This document shows positions 21,172 to 29,675 of a DNA stretch of 41,567 nt, one piece after another. The stretch lies in IMG/VR virus record IMGVR_UViG_3300015245_000022, positions 1 to 41,567 of that record. The stretch is one strand, 5' to 3'. The position numbers and the translations under genes are program-made. The DNA is from a virus. Every line of letters begins with the position of its first letter. The stretch's first letter is position 1. The notes beneath the pieces were generated by a model. That model did not search any database. It was not told where the DNA came from and saw nothing but the letters and a program-made list of their open reading frames with translations.

Positions 21172-21654
21172 ATGGGCAGGATCTATACGGTCGGTTTTTC
21201 CGGGACAGTGACGGCGGCGGGTGGTGATACCGATCTTTGCGAGATATTGCCGGCTGCGCAGAAGCCGATCAAATTGCGTGGTTTCATCGTCGGGCAAACT
21301 TCTGAGGTTGGCGATGCGCAAGAGGAAGGTGTCCGTATCAGCATCGTTCGATTGCCGGCAACCGTAACCTCCGGCAATGGCACGGGTACGACGCCACAGC
21401 CGATGGATAGTGCGGACACGGCGGCAGGCGCCACGTGTGAAACCAATGGTACAACGGTGGCGACGACATCCAGTACAGCAGTCAATCTTTATGAATATGG
21501 CTGGAATATCCGTGGTGCACCGCTAGAGGTTTGGTATCCGGATGCTGCATATTGCCCCAAGGCCAAGAATGCCGAGGGTCTCGTCGTTCGTATGCAAACG
21601 ACACTCGCCGATGACGCGACTTTCGCGTTCACTGCAGTGATCGAGGAAGAATAG
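21172..21654 (+). CDS. Virion-associated protein, probable head decoration
   Basis: A 160-residue protein (MGRIYTVGFSGTVTAAGGDTDL at the start, FAFTAVIEEE at the end) of a beta-sandwich-like composition, found in structural clusters of many tailed phages. It has a strong AGGAGG site five bases before the ATG. The conserved ending and location between other decoration-type genes and the scaffold suggest a head surface protein. Function is not proven. Confidence 0.75.
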   Translation: MGRIYTVGFSGTVTAAGGDTDLCEILPAAQKPIKLRGFIVGQTSEVGDAQEEGVRISIVRLPATVTSGNGTGTTPQPMDSADTAAGATCETNGTTVATTSSTAVNLYEYGWNIRGAPLEVWYPDAAYCPKAKNAEGLVVRMQTTLADDATFAFTAVIEEE

Positions 21655-21658
21655 TCCT

Positions 21659-22504
21659 TTGCCCGTTTGGTTCGTCAGGACCGGGTTTCGGAAACGACGG
21701 CGGTTTTTACCGTCGAGCTTTGCCGGCTTGCATGCGTCGGCTGCGATTACCGAAGCCGACGATAGTGTCAGTTCGGCGAGCACACTTGCCCTGGCTGCAG
21801 CTGCTTCGATTACCGAAGCTGCTGACAGCGTCAGCGCAGCGAGTGTGTTGGCGATCGCGGGTGCGGCTGCGGTTACGGAGGCTGCCGACAGCGTATCTGC
21901 CGATGGCACCAGCGCCACCACGGGCGTCGCAGCGATCACCGAAGCGGATGACAGTATCGGTTCGGCCGCAACGCTCTCGTTGAGCGGGGCGAGCGCGGTC
22001 ACCGAGGCGGATGACAGTGTCGGCGCAGCGGGCGCGCTAGCCTTGGTTGGCGCTGCTGCGGTCACCGAGGCTGCAGATACGGTCAGCGCCGCTGGCGCGC
22101 TGGATGTGGGCATCTCCGGTTCGGCCGCGATCACCGAGGTCGATGACAGTGTGTCGAGTGTGGCGACGCTGACGTTGAGCGGCGCTGTTGCGATCACCGA
22201 GAATAACGATATCCTGCAGGCGACCGGGCTCAATGCCAATCCGGTGGTTCAGCAGCGTCGGCGCAAAGGCGGTGCGGGTGCGGGTCACGCGCATGCCATG
22301 ATCGTCAAGCCGGTGCAACGCCGGCAAGAGCCCGTTTCGGTGCAGCCGAAGAACAAACCGCGATCGCGCGCGCCAGTCGATGCAACGGACGTTCAGGCAG
22401 CGCTTTTGACTTTCGAGAAATTGCCGCCTATTGTGAAAAAGACGCGGCAACGCGATAAGAAATATGATCGATTGGCGATCGAGATGCTGTTGAGGTCTTC
22501 CTAA
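21659..22504 (+). CDS. Tandem-repeat structural protein (TEADDS repeats)
   Basis: A 281-residue protein starting with TTG at 21659, eight bases after GAGGAAGA. Residues about 26-188 are eight repeats of roughly 22 residues with the core (A/S)AxTEAxDSVSxA. The repeat core is almost uncharged apart from the Glu/Asp positions. Flanking parts are strongly basic (FRKRRRF at the start, KKTRQRDKKYDRL near the end). Such repeats build beta-solenoid or fibrous surface structures in phage proteins. Repeat number may vary between isolates. Confidence 0.8.
   Translation: MPVWFVRTGFRKRRRFLPSSFAGLHASAAITEADDSVSSASTLALAAAASITEAADSVSAASVLAIAGAAAVTEAADSVSADGTSATTGVAAITEADDSIGSAATLSLSGASAVTEADDSVGAAGALALVGAAAVTEAADTVSAAGALDVGISGSAAITEVDDSVSSVATLTLSGAVAITENNDILQATGLNANPVVQQRRRKGGAGAGHAHAMIVKPVQRRQEPVSVQPKNKPRSRAPVDATDVQAALLTFEKLPPIVKKTRQRDKKYDRLAIEMLLRSS
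21734..22222 (+). repeat. Eight degenerate 63-66-bp tandem repeats
   Basis: Each unit encodes an (A/V)(I/V)TEAxDS core (one per 21-22 codons). Units differ mainly at third bases and at two or three residues, so the array is old or under selection rather than a fresh duplication. The third and eighth units are the most diverged. Confidence 0.85.
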
Positions 22505-22758
22505 TGTCCCGCGACACTCCCGAACAGGAAGTAGCCCGTGCTCGCCGGCTCGCGGACAACATGGATTTCAAAGAGACTTTCGACCGCGCTCGCAACCAAT
22601 GCATTGCGGACCTTGAGAGCTGTGTGCTCGATGGTTCGGTAGCGAAAGATGAAATCGCGCTTGGACACGTTCGCAAACTGCATGCGTTGCTCGCGATCAA
22701 GATGGAAATGGTGCGGCCGATCCGCAATCGAATGCTGAAAGAGCAGAACGCCGAATAA
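22504..22758 (+). CDS. Small helical protein before scaffold
   Basis: An 84-residue, all-helical, charged protein (ARARRLADNMDFKETFDRAR). The start overlaps the repeat-protein stop (TAATG). Similar short helical proteins often precede scaffold genes in phages of this type. No biochemical role is known; a head-assembly accessory is likely from position. Confidence 0.7.
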   Translation: MSRDTPEQEVARARRLADNMDFKETFDRARNQCIADLESCVLDGSVAKDEIALGHVRKLHALLAIKMEMVRPIRNRMLKEQNAE

Positions 22759-22789
22759 CGTATAGCCCCCAGTTGCAGGTAAAAGTTGC

Positions 22790-23857
22790 ATGCCCCAGGA
22801 AAAACCCTTATCTTTAACGGAAGCTGGCAATCGGATTGCCGAGCGCGGTATTTCGAACCGCGTGATCCAAGCCGATGAGCAGATCACGAAGCATCGGAAT
22901 ACGCGGGGCGCGGACCCGGGACCTGACGAGGATCTGGAAGACGAGCCTGAAGAGCATGACGACGATCCAGATGACGACGCCGAAGAGCCCAACTCCGATG
23001 AGAGAGACTCAGATCCGGCAGATGAAGAGACCGACGATCGCGACGACGCCGAAGAGAAGACCGCAAGGCCCAACCTCGATGCCGAGTTTACGATCAAGGT
23101 CAATGGCGAGACCACGAAGGTCCCGCTACGCGAGCTGATCCAAGGCTACCAGCGTACCGAGGATTATCACCGCAAGACTCAAGACCTCGCCACCCATCGG
23201 CGAGACCTGCAGACGGCCCATTCCAAGGTCGCAGACCAGTTGGGTCAGAAGTTCTCCCTTGCAGACGGCATCGTGCAGACGGTGCGGCAACTGCTGGTCG
23301 GGGATGTGAACTCGGCAGACATGCAGAGACTCAGGATGGAGAACCCGCAAGCATGGCTCGTGCAGAGACAGGCTATGACGGATCGAGTGGAACAGGTCGA
23401 CGGCATCTTAACCCGGATCAAATCAGAGATAGAAAGGCATCACTCGGACACAGCTCAGCAGCGCAACGCGAATCTGGCGGCGCTCGTCGATCAGGAACTG
23501 GAAACCGTTCGTAGGCATATCCCTGGATGGGATAAGGATGGCAAAGGCCGGCTCGTCAAATATCTGACGGACAGCGGCTTCGTGCAGGACGAGTTGAACC
23601 AGATCTACGATAGTCGGATGCTCCGCATCGCGGAGAAGGCGAGGCTCTACGACGCTTTCCAGGCAGAGAAGAAACAATCGATGCAGAAGAAAGCGGCCAA
23701 GCCACCGAAGACCGTTGCGGCGAATGGGGGGCAACTCCAGAAGAAAGCATCTCCGACCGTGCAGAAGCAACGCGATTTCAGGTCGCGGCAGAAAGTTGCG
23801 AAGCAGACGGGGAACATGCGGGATGCTGGACGCGCCATCGCGGCTTTGCTCGACTGA
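22790..23857 (+). CDS. Capsid scaffolding protein
   Basis: A 355-residue protein with a basic N-terminus, an extremely acidic stretch (residues about 40-95, runs of D and E), then a conserved block VNGETTKVPLRELIQGYQRTEDY and a long coiled coil, ending in a Lys-rich tail. This is the standard scaffold architecture, placed directly before the major capsid gene. It should template prohead assembly and then leave. The ribosome site is weak (GCAGGTAAAAG). Confidence 0.85.
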   Translation: MPQEKPLSLTEAGNRIAERGISNRVIQADEQITKHRNTRGADPGPDEDLEDEPEEHDDDPDDDAEEPNSDERDSDPADEETDDRDDAEEKTARPNLDAEFTIKVNGETTKVPLRELIQGYQRTEDYHRKTQDLATHRRDLQTAHSKVADQLGQKFSLADGIVQTVRQLLVGDVNSADMQRLRMENPQAWLVQRQAMTDRVEQVDGILTRIKSEIERHHSDTAQQRNANLAALVDQELETVRRHIPGWDKDGKGRLVKYLTDSGFVQDELNQIYDSRMLRIAEKARLYDAFQAEKKQSMQKKAAKPPKTVAANGGQLQKKASPTVQKQRDFRSRQKVAKQTGNMRDAGRAIAALLD

Positions 23858-23876
23858 GGGTGTATTAGGGCGATAA

Positions 23877-24986
23877 ATGGCACCTCCTACCGGAGCACTC
23901 GATCGCACGGGCATTGGCAACAAGGCCCGTGAAGATCTGATGGACACCATCTACAACATTTCGCCGACCGAGCGGCCGGCGCATATGAAATGGGGCCGTG
24001 GCTCCTGCGATCAGGACGCACACGAGTGGGTCACCGACTCGCTCGCGGCGGCGCGGTCGGACAACAAGCACGTCGACGGCGATGACTTCTTCGCCGAAGG
24101 CGCGGCTGGCCAGGCTGGCTCGGGTTTCGTCGGTGTGTCGCTGACTGCGGGATCCCGCATTGGCAACCACTGTCAGATCTCCCGCAAAGATATCGTGACC
24201 ACGCGTCGCGCGGACAAGGTCCGCAAAGCCGGACGGCGCGACGAGCTGGGCTACCAGATCGCCAAGGGGGGCCGGGAGCTGCAGCGTGATTGCGAATCGG
24301 CGCTACTGGCCAATAATGCGGCTGTGCAGGGTACGACTACGGTTGCTGGTCAGGCAGGCTCCTACCTGGTCTGGATGCGGGCGAACACCAATCGGTATAA
24401 CTCCAATGGTGGCACGGATGGCGCGGATCCAGCGGCGCTCGTCAGCGGCTTTCCGACAGGTGCGGCGGCAGTCGATGCGGTTGGCGCGGTTGTTGCGCTG
24501 CGTGCACTGAGCGAGACGGATATCTTGACCGTTATCGCGAGCTGCTATGTGGCCGGTGGGCAGACGGACACCATCCTGATGCATCCGACCATCAAGCAGA
24601 AGTGGTCGAACTATATGTTCTCGCCGAGCAGCACGGACTCCGGCCGTATCGCGACGCAGTATCAGGATCAAGGTAAGAGCCCTAGCTCGGGTGCGACTGC
24701 GCTCGGGGCTGTCGACGTCTACGTCTCCGACTTCGGTGTGATCGACGTGATTCCGGATCGTTTCCAGCGGTCCCGCGATGTGTTGATCTTCGAAAGCGAT
24801 ATGTGGTCGATTGACTATCTGGACCCGTATCAGCAGTTCGACATTGCCAAATCTGGTGACAGTGAGAAGCGGGTTATGCTGGTCGACTTCACACTACGCG
24901 CGTCACAGCCAGAGAGTTCCGGCATCGTCGCGGATGTGAGCAGCACGCTTTCGATGGTCTTCGCTTCGTCAGTTAACGAGCCATGA
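23877..24986 (+). CDS. Major capsid protein, SU10-like (HK97 fold)
   Basis: A 369-residue protein of the SU10/DUF5309 major capsid family. Recognisable blocks include YNISPTERPAH near the N-terminus (residues about 25-35), the RADKVRKAGRRDEL segment of the spine helix region, and the C-terminal DLYQ-like motif LDPYQQFDIAKSGDSEKR. It lies between the scaffold and head-completion genes. No N-terminal delta domain is present, so the separate scaffold gene performs that role. A hairpin terminator follows the stop. Confidence 0.92.
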   Translation: MAPPTGALDRTGIGNKAREDLMDTIYNISPTERPAHMKWGRGSCDQDAHEWVTDSLAAARSDNKHVDGDDFFAEGAAGQAGSGFVGVSLTAGSRIGNHCQISRKDIVTTRRADKVRKAGRRDELGYQIAKGGRELQRDCESALLANNAAVQGTTTVAGQAGSYLVWMRANTNRYNSNGGTDGADPAALVSGFPTGAAAVDAVGAVVALRALSETDILTVIASCYVAGGQTDTILMHPTIKQKWSNYMFSPSSTDSGRIATQYQDQGKSPSSGATALGAVDVYVSDFGVIDVIPDRFQRSRDVLIFESDMWSIDYLDPYQQFDIAKSGDSEKRVMLVDFTLRASQPESSGIVADVSSTLSMVFASSVNEP

Positions 24987-24993
24987 TAGTGGC

Positions 24994-25020
24994 GGGCGCG
25001 GCATGAGCCGCGCCCAATTT
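24994..25020 (+). terminator. Hairpin after the major capsid gene
   Basis: GGGCGCGGC (24994-25002) and GCCGCGCCC (25007-25015) form a perfect 9-bp stem with an ATGA loop, followed by AATTT. It may be a partial terminator or an RNA stabiliser that raises capsid message level over downstream genes. Confidence 0.65.
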
Positions 25021-25032
25021 ACAGGAGATACT

Positions 25033-25584
25033 ATGCCCCTAGTTCGCATTCGCCGTATGGGCGATCAGTTTGCCACATGCGGTATCGGCATCCGCCCGCC
25101 CGATGATCGCATCAACGAGTCAGGCATTAACGAGCTATGTCCGAAGTTGGTGCCAGGACAGGTTGTGGAGGTGCCGGAGGGGCATAATATCATCAATCAG
25201 GCTTCGATTGAGATTGTGCAGCGGATCGAGAAAGACGAGATTCTCCGCCCGATCGTGTTCCCGGATGGCGAGACTGCGGATATGGCCGACCCGAGCAAGC
25301 GTAAGCTCGGCATCGAGGCGATCCGCGAGCGTATGGCGATGCTCACGAGCGCCGTAGACCACCGTGCAGCTGCCCTGGCGGCACGGCAGGAGCTTGGCTA
25401 TGACGGCGAGCGTGGTCACGTCAGCGACGATCCTAGAGCCATCCAGGAGGATTTTGGCCATGAGAGTGGCCGGGCCGATAACCGCATGCTGCGTGACGCC
25501 AAGGATGACGCGGAGCCGATCGCCGAGGGCGATCCGGTGACCACGACCCGTCGACGGACATCGGGACAGCGGCGCGGGCAATGA
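25033..25584 (+). CDS. Head-completion or virion protein of unknown function
   Basis: A 183-residue protein. ATG 25033 is chosen because AGGAGA precedes it by four bases; the upstream ATG at 25003 lies inside the terminator loop. The N-terminal 80 residues are beta-rich (MPLVRIRRMGDQFATCG). The C-terminus is charged and disordered, ending RRRTSGQRRGQ. It is coupled by ATGA to the next gene. A structural role is inferred from position after the capsid gene. Confidence 0.7.
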   Translation: MPLVRIRRMGDQFATCGIGIRPPDDRINESGINELCPKLVPGQVVEVPEGHNIINQASIEIVQRIEKDEILRPIVFPDGETADMADPSKRKLGIEAIRERMAMLTSAVDHRAAALAARQELGYDGERGHVSDDPRAIQEDFGHESGRADNRMLRDAKDDAEPIAEGDPVTTTRRRTSGQRRGQ

Positions 25585-25931
25585 TCGAGTTCGACCCGCG
25601 CAAGATGCATGGGACGCTGGATTTCGGTACGAACCATACCGGGATCATTCAATCCCGGCTGCATTTCACTGGTGATGAGATCATCTCGGAGGAACGCGGC
25701 CCGGCGCTGCTCACGCAACAGTGTTTCCAAGATGTGGAGCGCTTGCGGGATCAAATCGGCAAGCGCCGGCCGGGGGGTCATGTGGCGGGCCGCATTCCAC
25801 TGCCGCTCTATTATGCTTGGCAACGCGAGTGGGAACATACGGGCAAGCAGCACGGGGTCTTGTGGCGCGCCTTCCTGACCGGTAAGATCATGGACCGGGA
25901 CCATTCCAAGTTCAAGGTGCAGAACATCTGA
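25581..25931 (+). CDS. Conserved small virion-cluster protein
   Basis: A 116-residue protein of a type frequently found between capsid and adaptor genes in related phages. It contains an acidic N-terminal half and a C-terminal helical-aromatic segment (PLPLYYAWQREWEHTGKQHG) followed by KIMDRDHSKFKV. No enzymatic motif is seen. Its location suggests head-tail connector assembly. Confidence 0.7.
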   Translation: MIEFDPRKMHGTLDFGTNHTGIIQSRLHFTGDEIISEERGPALLTQQCFQDVERLRDQIGKRRPGGHVAGRIPLPLYYAWQREWEHTGKQHGVLWRAFLTGKIMDRDHSKFKVQNI

Positions 25932-25964
25932 TAGGCGTCACCATGCGCCGCAAGAGGTGAGCGC

Positions 25965-26609
25965 ATGACCGACTACTCTACCCTCAAATCCGACCTGTTG
26001 AGCTGGTCTGCCCGTGATGACCTCGCGGCGAGTACGGCATCTTTTATCATGGTCGCGGAAGCGTTCCTCGGTCGCCGTATCCGTTTGCTCGATCAGGAGA
26101 CCGACACCACGCTTACCGCATCGAGTCCGGACTATACCGCGACGCTGCCGGCTGGTTTCCTCGGTTTCAAGCATCTTTTCGTCGTCGGCAGCTCGCTGCC
26201 GGGGACCGAGTACCTGCCACCGAACAAGTTCCACGAGCTGGCCAACTCGCCGCGAGACGGTTTCAGCGTGCTGACTGGCGCCAAGACGCTCTACACCATC
26301 GAATCGGGCAAGGTGAAGTTGCTCGCGGCGGCCGGCGCCACTTCGGACGTAGTGCTGAACGCGACCTATTACGGCCGGCTGACCGCGCTCTCCGACGCGG
26401 CGCCGTCGAATGCGCTGCTCACCGATCACTACGATATCTATCTGCATGCCGGGCTCGTGGCGCTATGGACCTATGTCGGCAGCGACAAGGATGTATCCCG
26501 GCATGTCAAGTTCCGCGATGAAGCGATCGAGGGCTTGACGGAACACGAGAACAGGCGCCGTCGCGGCGTGGCGCCGCTCGCCGTCCGGCCGCCGGAAGTT
26601 GTGTTCTAA
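25965..26609 (+). CDS. Head-tail adaptor protein
   Basis: A 214-residue protein. It starts with a helical segment (YSTLKSDLLSWSARDDLAA, then an FIMVAEAFLGRRIRLLDQE helix) typical of phage adaptor proteins that dock under the portal, followed by a beta domain. RBS AGAGGTGA lies before the ATG. It is the counterpart of the T7 gp11/P22 gp4-type adaptor and should link the portal to the nozzle protein encoded next. Confidence 0.82.
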   Translation: MTDYSTLKSDLLSWSARDDLAASTASFIMVAEAFLGRRIRLLDQETDTTLTASSPDYTATLPAGFLGFKHLFVVGSSLPGTEYLPPNKFHELANSPRDGFSVLTGAKTLYTIESGKVKLLAAAGATSDVVLNATYYGRLTALSDAAPSNALLTDHYDIYLHAGLVALWTYVGSDKDVSRHVKFRDEAIEGLTEHENRRRRGVAPLAVRPPEVVF

Positions 26610-26620
26610 GGAGTGAGCTT

Positions 26621-28096
26621 GTGCCCGATCCCATCCAGCTTCCATTCGGCGCCTGGCTGCCCGATTTGCCGGCGAACAACAACCCGGGGGCGTTGATCGC
26701 GAAGAACTGTATCCCCGGACCGCAGTCCTATCGGGAACTGCGCTCACTCGCTTCTTTCACCGATGCGCTCGATGGGCCGGCGAAGGGTGTGTTTTGGGCG
26801 CGCAACGAGAGCGATACGGTATTCGCGTTTGCCGGCGATATGACTAAGCTTTACTTGCTCGACGCGTCGACTTCGTGGACGGATGTGAGCCAGGCCGCGA
26901 CGACCTACTCGGCGGATTTTTGGGACTTCGTCACTTTCGAGAACCGGGTGCTGGCCACGGACGGGTCGAGCAATATCCAGTTCTACGACCTTGGACTGTC
27001 GACGACATTCGACGATCTCGCCGGTTCGCCGCCGCACGCCAAGGTCATCGGTGTGGTGCGCGACTTCGTCGTGCTTGGTAATATCCGCGACGACGCGACG
27101 TTCAAACAGGATGCGATTGCATGGTCGGGTTTCAACAACACGGAGTTGTGGACGCCGTCTCGCGCCACGCAATCGGATCGGCTTTCACTGCGTGGCAATG
27201 GCGGCGCTGTGCGGCGTGTTGTTGGCGGTCAGACCGGATTTATCTTTCAGGAGAATTCGGTCCAGAAGATGGACTATGTTGGCCCTCCGACAGTCTTCCG
27301 TATCGACGAGTTTGCGACCAGTCATGGCACAAACGCCTCACGCGCAGTAACTGCGACAAAGGATTATGTTTTTTACTATGCCATGGACGGTTTCTACCGA
27401 TTGGATCGGCGGACGTTGGAGATTCGGCCGCTCAGCGCGGATCGCAATCAGGACTGGTTCACCCACGAGATCGCACCGGCTGAGATCTTCAACATGGTCG
27501 GCGCGGCGGCGCGGCTGCATCCGATCATCTATTGGGTATTCCGGACATCGTCTTCGGTGACGAATTATGACCGTATGCTGATCTATAATTGGGTTGCGGA
27601 CCGGTTCAGCTATGCCGAGATCGAGACGCAGTTCATCGGTGGGTTTGCCAGCACTGGCGCCAATCTCGACACGCTAGACACCGTGCTCGGCGGCGATATC
27701 GACGCGGCCAGCATCCCGGTCGACACGAACGCATTCGCCGGTGGAGTGCTCGATCTGATCGCCTTCGATTCGGACAATCAGGCGGCAGCCTTCGAAGGCC
27801 CGGCGCTGGTGGCCGAGTTCGATACCACGGAGTTCGGCGGCAGCGGCGATTTCATCTATCTCGATCATCTGCGGCCGATTGTGGATAGTGCGGGCGGTAC
27901 TGTGGAAGTGGCGCCGCTGACCAGAAACGGATTGAGTGCGACTCCCGTTCTTGGTTCGTTCGTTTCACTCAACAGGCTAGGCAATGCCAACGTCCGCACC
28001 AATCGGCAGTATCACCGCTACCGGGTGCGCATTACCGGTGGGTTCGAGCATGCGCAGCGCGTGGAGTTCGAGCCGCAAGCACGGGGGTCGCGATAA
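26621..28096 (+). CDS. Tail nozzle/stabilisation protein
   Basis: A 491-residue protein starting with GTG at 26621 after AAGGAGTGAG. It contains beta-propeller-like repeats (VFWARNESDTVFAFAG, LYLLDASTSWTDV, FEN and RVLATDGSSNIQFYDL) and the motif WSGFNNTELWTPS, characteristic of podovirus tail nozzle or P22 gp10-like stabilisation proteins. It should form the hexameric nozzle below the adaptor. Its stop overlaps the next ATG (TAATG). Confidence 0.85.
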   Translation: MPDPIQLPFGAWLPDLPANNNPGALIAKNCIPGPQSYRELRSLASFTDALDGPAKGVFWARNESDTVFAFAGDMTKLYLLDASTSWTDVSQAATTYSADFWDFVTFENRVLATDGSSNIQFYDLGLSTTFDDLAGSPPHAKVIGVVRDFVVLGNIRDDATFKQDAIAWSGFNNTELWTPSRATQSDRLSLRGNGGAVRRVVGGQTGFIFQENSVQKMDYVGPPTVFRIDEFATSHGTNASRAVTATKDYVFYYAMDGFYRLDRRTLEIRPLSADRNQDWFTHEIAPAEIFNMVGAAARLHPIIYWVFRTSSSVTNYDRMLIYNWVADRFSYAEIETQFIGGFASTGANLDTLDTVLGGDIDAASIPVDTNAFAGGVLDLIAFDSDNQAAAFEGPALVAEFDTTEFGGSGDFIYLDHLRPIVDSAGGTVEVAPLTRNGLSATPVLGSFVSLNRLGNANVRTNRQYHRYRVRITGGFEHAQRVEFEPQARGSR

Positions 28097-29256
28097 TGGC
28101 GCTCGGCGGCGGTGAAGACGGTAAGGGCAAGGGTGACAGCATGGCGGGTCTGCCTGCGATCTGGCCGGCGCCTGAAGAGCTGGCTGCGCGCCTTCGGCCG
28201 TCACCCGAGGAGACCGCGCTTGCCGGTATGGACCCGCTCGATGCGTTGCGTCTCTCCCGTGAGTTGCAGAACAAGCGAGTTTACACGCCAGAGCAGGCAG
28301 CGGCGAACCGCTTGCAGACTTTGACCGATGTGGGTCATGTGATCCCGGTCCTCGGCAACGTCATGTCGGCGCACGATGCGGTCAACTACTGGTCGGACGC
28401 GGCGACCAATGCCGACGAACTGGAGGCGCATAAATCGACCGTTCTGGGCCAGCTATCGGCGCTGGGGGCGATCACTGGCTTGCCGTTTGGGCGTACCGCC
28501 GCACAAGTCGCAAAAGAGGCGCCGGATACGCTACCGGTGATCTTTGCCTACCACGGTTCGCCTCACGATTTCAACGATTTCAAACTTGACAAGATTGGAA
28601 CCGGAGAGGGCGCGCAAGCTTATGGGCATGGGCTGTACTTTGCGGAGAATCCGGCGACGGCGATCTCATACAGAGAGGCGCTTGCAAAGAAGCATCAACT
28701 CAATCCGCAACAGGGCAATCTGGGCGATATCCGCAGCGCAGTCGATTGGCTGAACTCTGGCCGGAAAGGTGAGTCTCCATCCGCCGTGGGGCAGCACATC
28801 GATGACGCCATTCACGACCTGAGAAGCGACTACATCAAGGGTCCGTTCCCAAACCCGACCGACGCACAGATTGCCGCCCATCTGGAGGGCAACTTTGCGC
28901 CGCGCGGCCGCCTCTACCATACGGAACTCGACGTCAATCACGAAGACTTGCTGGACTGGGACAAGCCGCTGAGTCAGCAGAGCGAGAAGGTGCGCGTTTC
29001 ATTGGCTAAGCTCGGTCTGGATGAAGATACTGTCAAGCCATATCCGCGATTGGACTCACCGATAACCGGAGAACGGATTCTGCGCCAACTTCAAGTCAAT
29101 CATCAGATTGGCCCGGATGAAGCGACAAGTAAACTTTACGCCGCCGGCATCCCTGGCATCAGATATCTAGATCAAGGTTCTAGAGACGCCGGTAAGGGTA
29201 CGAGCAATTACGTCATCTTCGACGACAAGCTTGCAAAGATCTTGAGCAAGGAATGA
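28096..29256 (+). CDS. Virion-cluster protein with ADP-ribosyltransferase-like domain
   Basis: A 386-residue two-part protein. Residues 1-145 resemble a tail or ejection-type N-terminus with helices (PLDALRLSRELQNKR). Residues 149-386 carry an ADP-ribosyltransferase-like signature: AYHGSPHDF (H153), GTGEGAQAYGHGLYFAEN (Y181), and a C-terminal GTSNYVIFDD strand, as in the ART domains of phage large polyvalent proteins. The H and Y fit the H-Y-E class; the catalytic Glu is not certain. It is overlapped by the next gene (ATGA). The protein may ride in the virion and modify a host target after injection; this is inference. Confidence 0.82.
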   Translation: MALGGGEDGKGKGDSMAGLPAIWPAPEELAARLRPSPEETALAGMDPLDALRLSRELQNKRVYTPEQAAANRLQTLTDVGHVIPVLGNVMSAHDAVNYWSDAATNADELEAHKSTVLGQLSALGAITGLPFGRTAAQVAKEAPDTLPVIFAYHGSPHDFNDFKLDKIGTGEGAQAYGHGLYFAENPATAISYREALAKKHQLNPQQGNLGDIRSAVDWLNSGRKGESPSAVGQHIDDAIHDLRSDYIKGPFPNPTDAQIAAHLEGNFAPRGRLYHTELDVNHEDLLDWDKPLSQQSEKVRVSLAKLGLDEDTVKPYPRLDSPITGERILRQLQVNHQIGPDEATSKLYAAGIPGIRYLDQGSRDAGKGTSNYVIFDDKLAKILSKE

Positions 29257-29675
29257 GCAAACGGCAAGGGCGTTCATGTTTTGTGCTGATCCCGCCCCGT
29301 GAGGCGCTCGCCGAGTGGGGACGTTATGACCGGCCGATTGCCAGCGTGCTTGAAGAGTTCGACGCGGGGCAGACCATCGAAGACGTGCTGACTTGCATCC
29401 AGACCGGCCGCATGCAATTATGGCGCGAACTTAGTCGGCGCGCGGTCGGGGTCACGGAAGTCCTCGAATTTCCGAAGTACCGTGTGCTGCTCGTCTATAT
29501 CGTCGTGGGCAGCGGCGTCAGAGACTGGGCCGGCGGGCTTCAGCAACTCGAACGGTACGCTCGCGCTCGCGGCTGCAAATACCTTGAATTCGTCGGACGA
29601 CCGGGATGGGAAAAGCTTGCAGCGTTGCATGGCTTCGACCGGAAATTCATCCGTATGAGGAAATCGATGCAATGA
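29253..29675 (+). CDS. GNAT-fold-like phage protein
   Basis: A 140-residue protein. The C-terminal half (LEFPKYRVLLVYIVVGSGV, then LEFVGRPGWEKLAALHGFDRKFIRMRK) matches the acyltransferase-like fold of small phage proteins located between nozzle and ejection genes. A canonical acetyl-CoA pyrophosphate loop is not evident, so it may be structural rather than enzymatic. It is coupled on both sides by ATGA overlaps. Confidence 0.7.
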   Translation: MSKRQGRSCFVLIPPREALAEWGRYDRPIASVLEEFDAGQTIEDVLTCIQTGRMQLWRELSRRAVGVTEVLEFPKYRVLLVYIVVGSGVRDWAGGLQQLERYARARGCKYLEFVGRPGWEKLAALHGFDRKFIRMRKSMQ

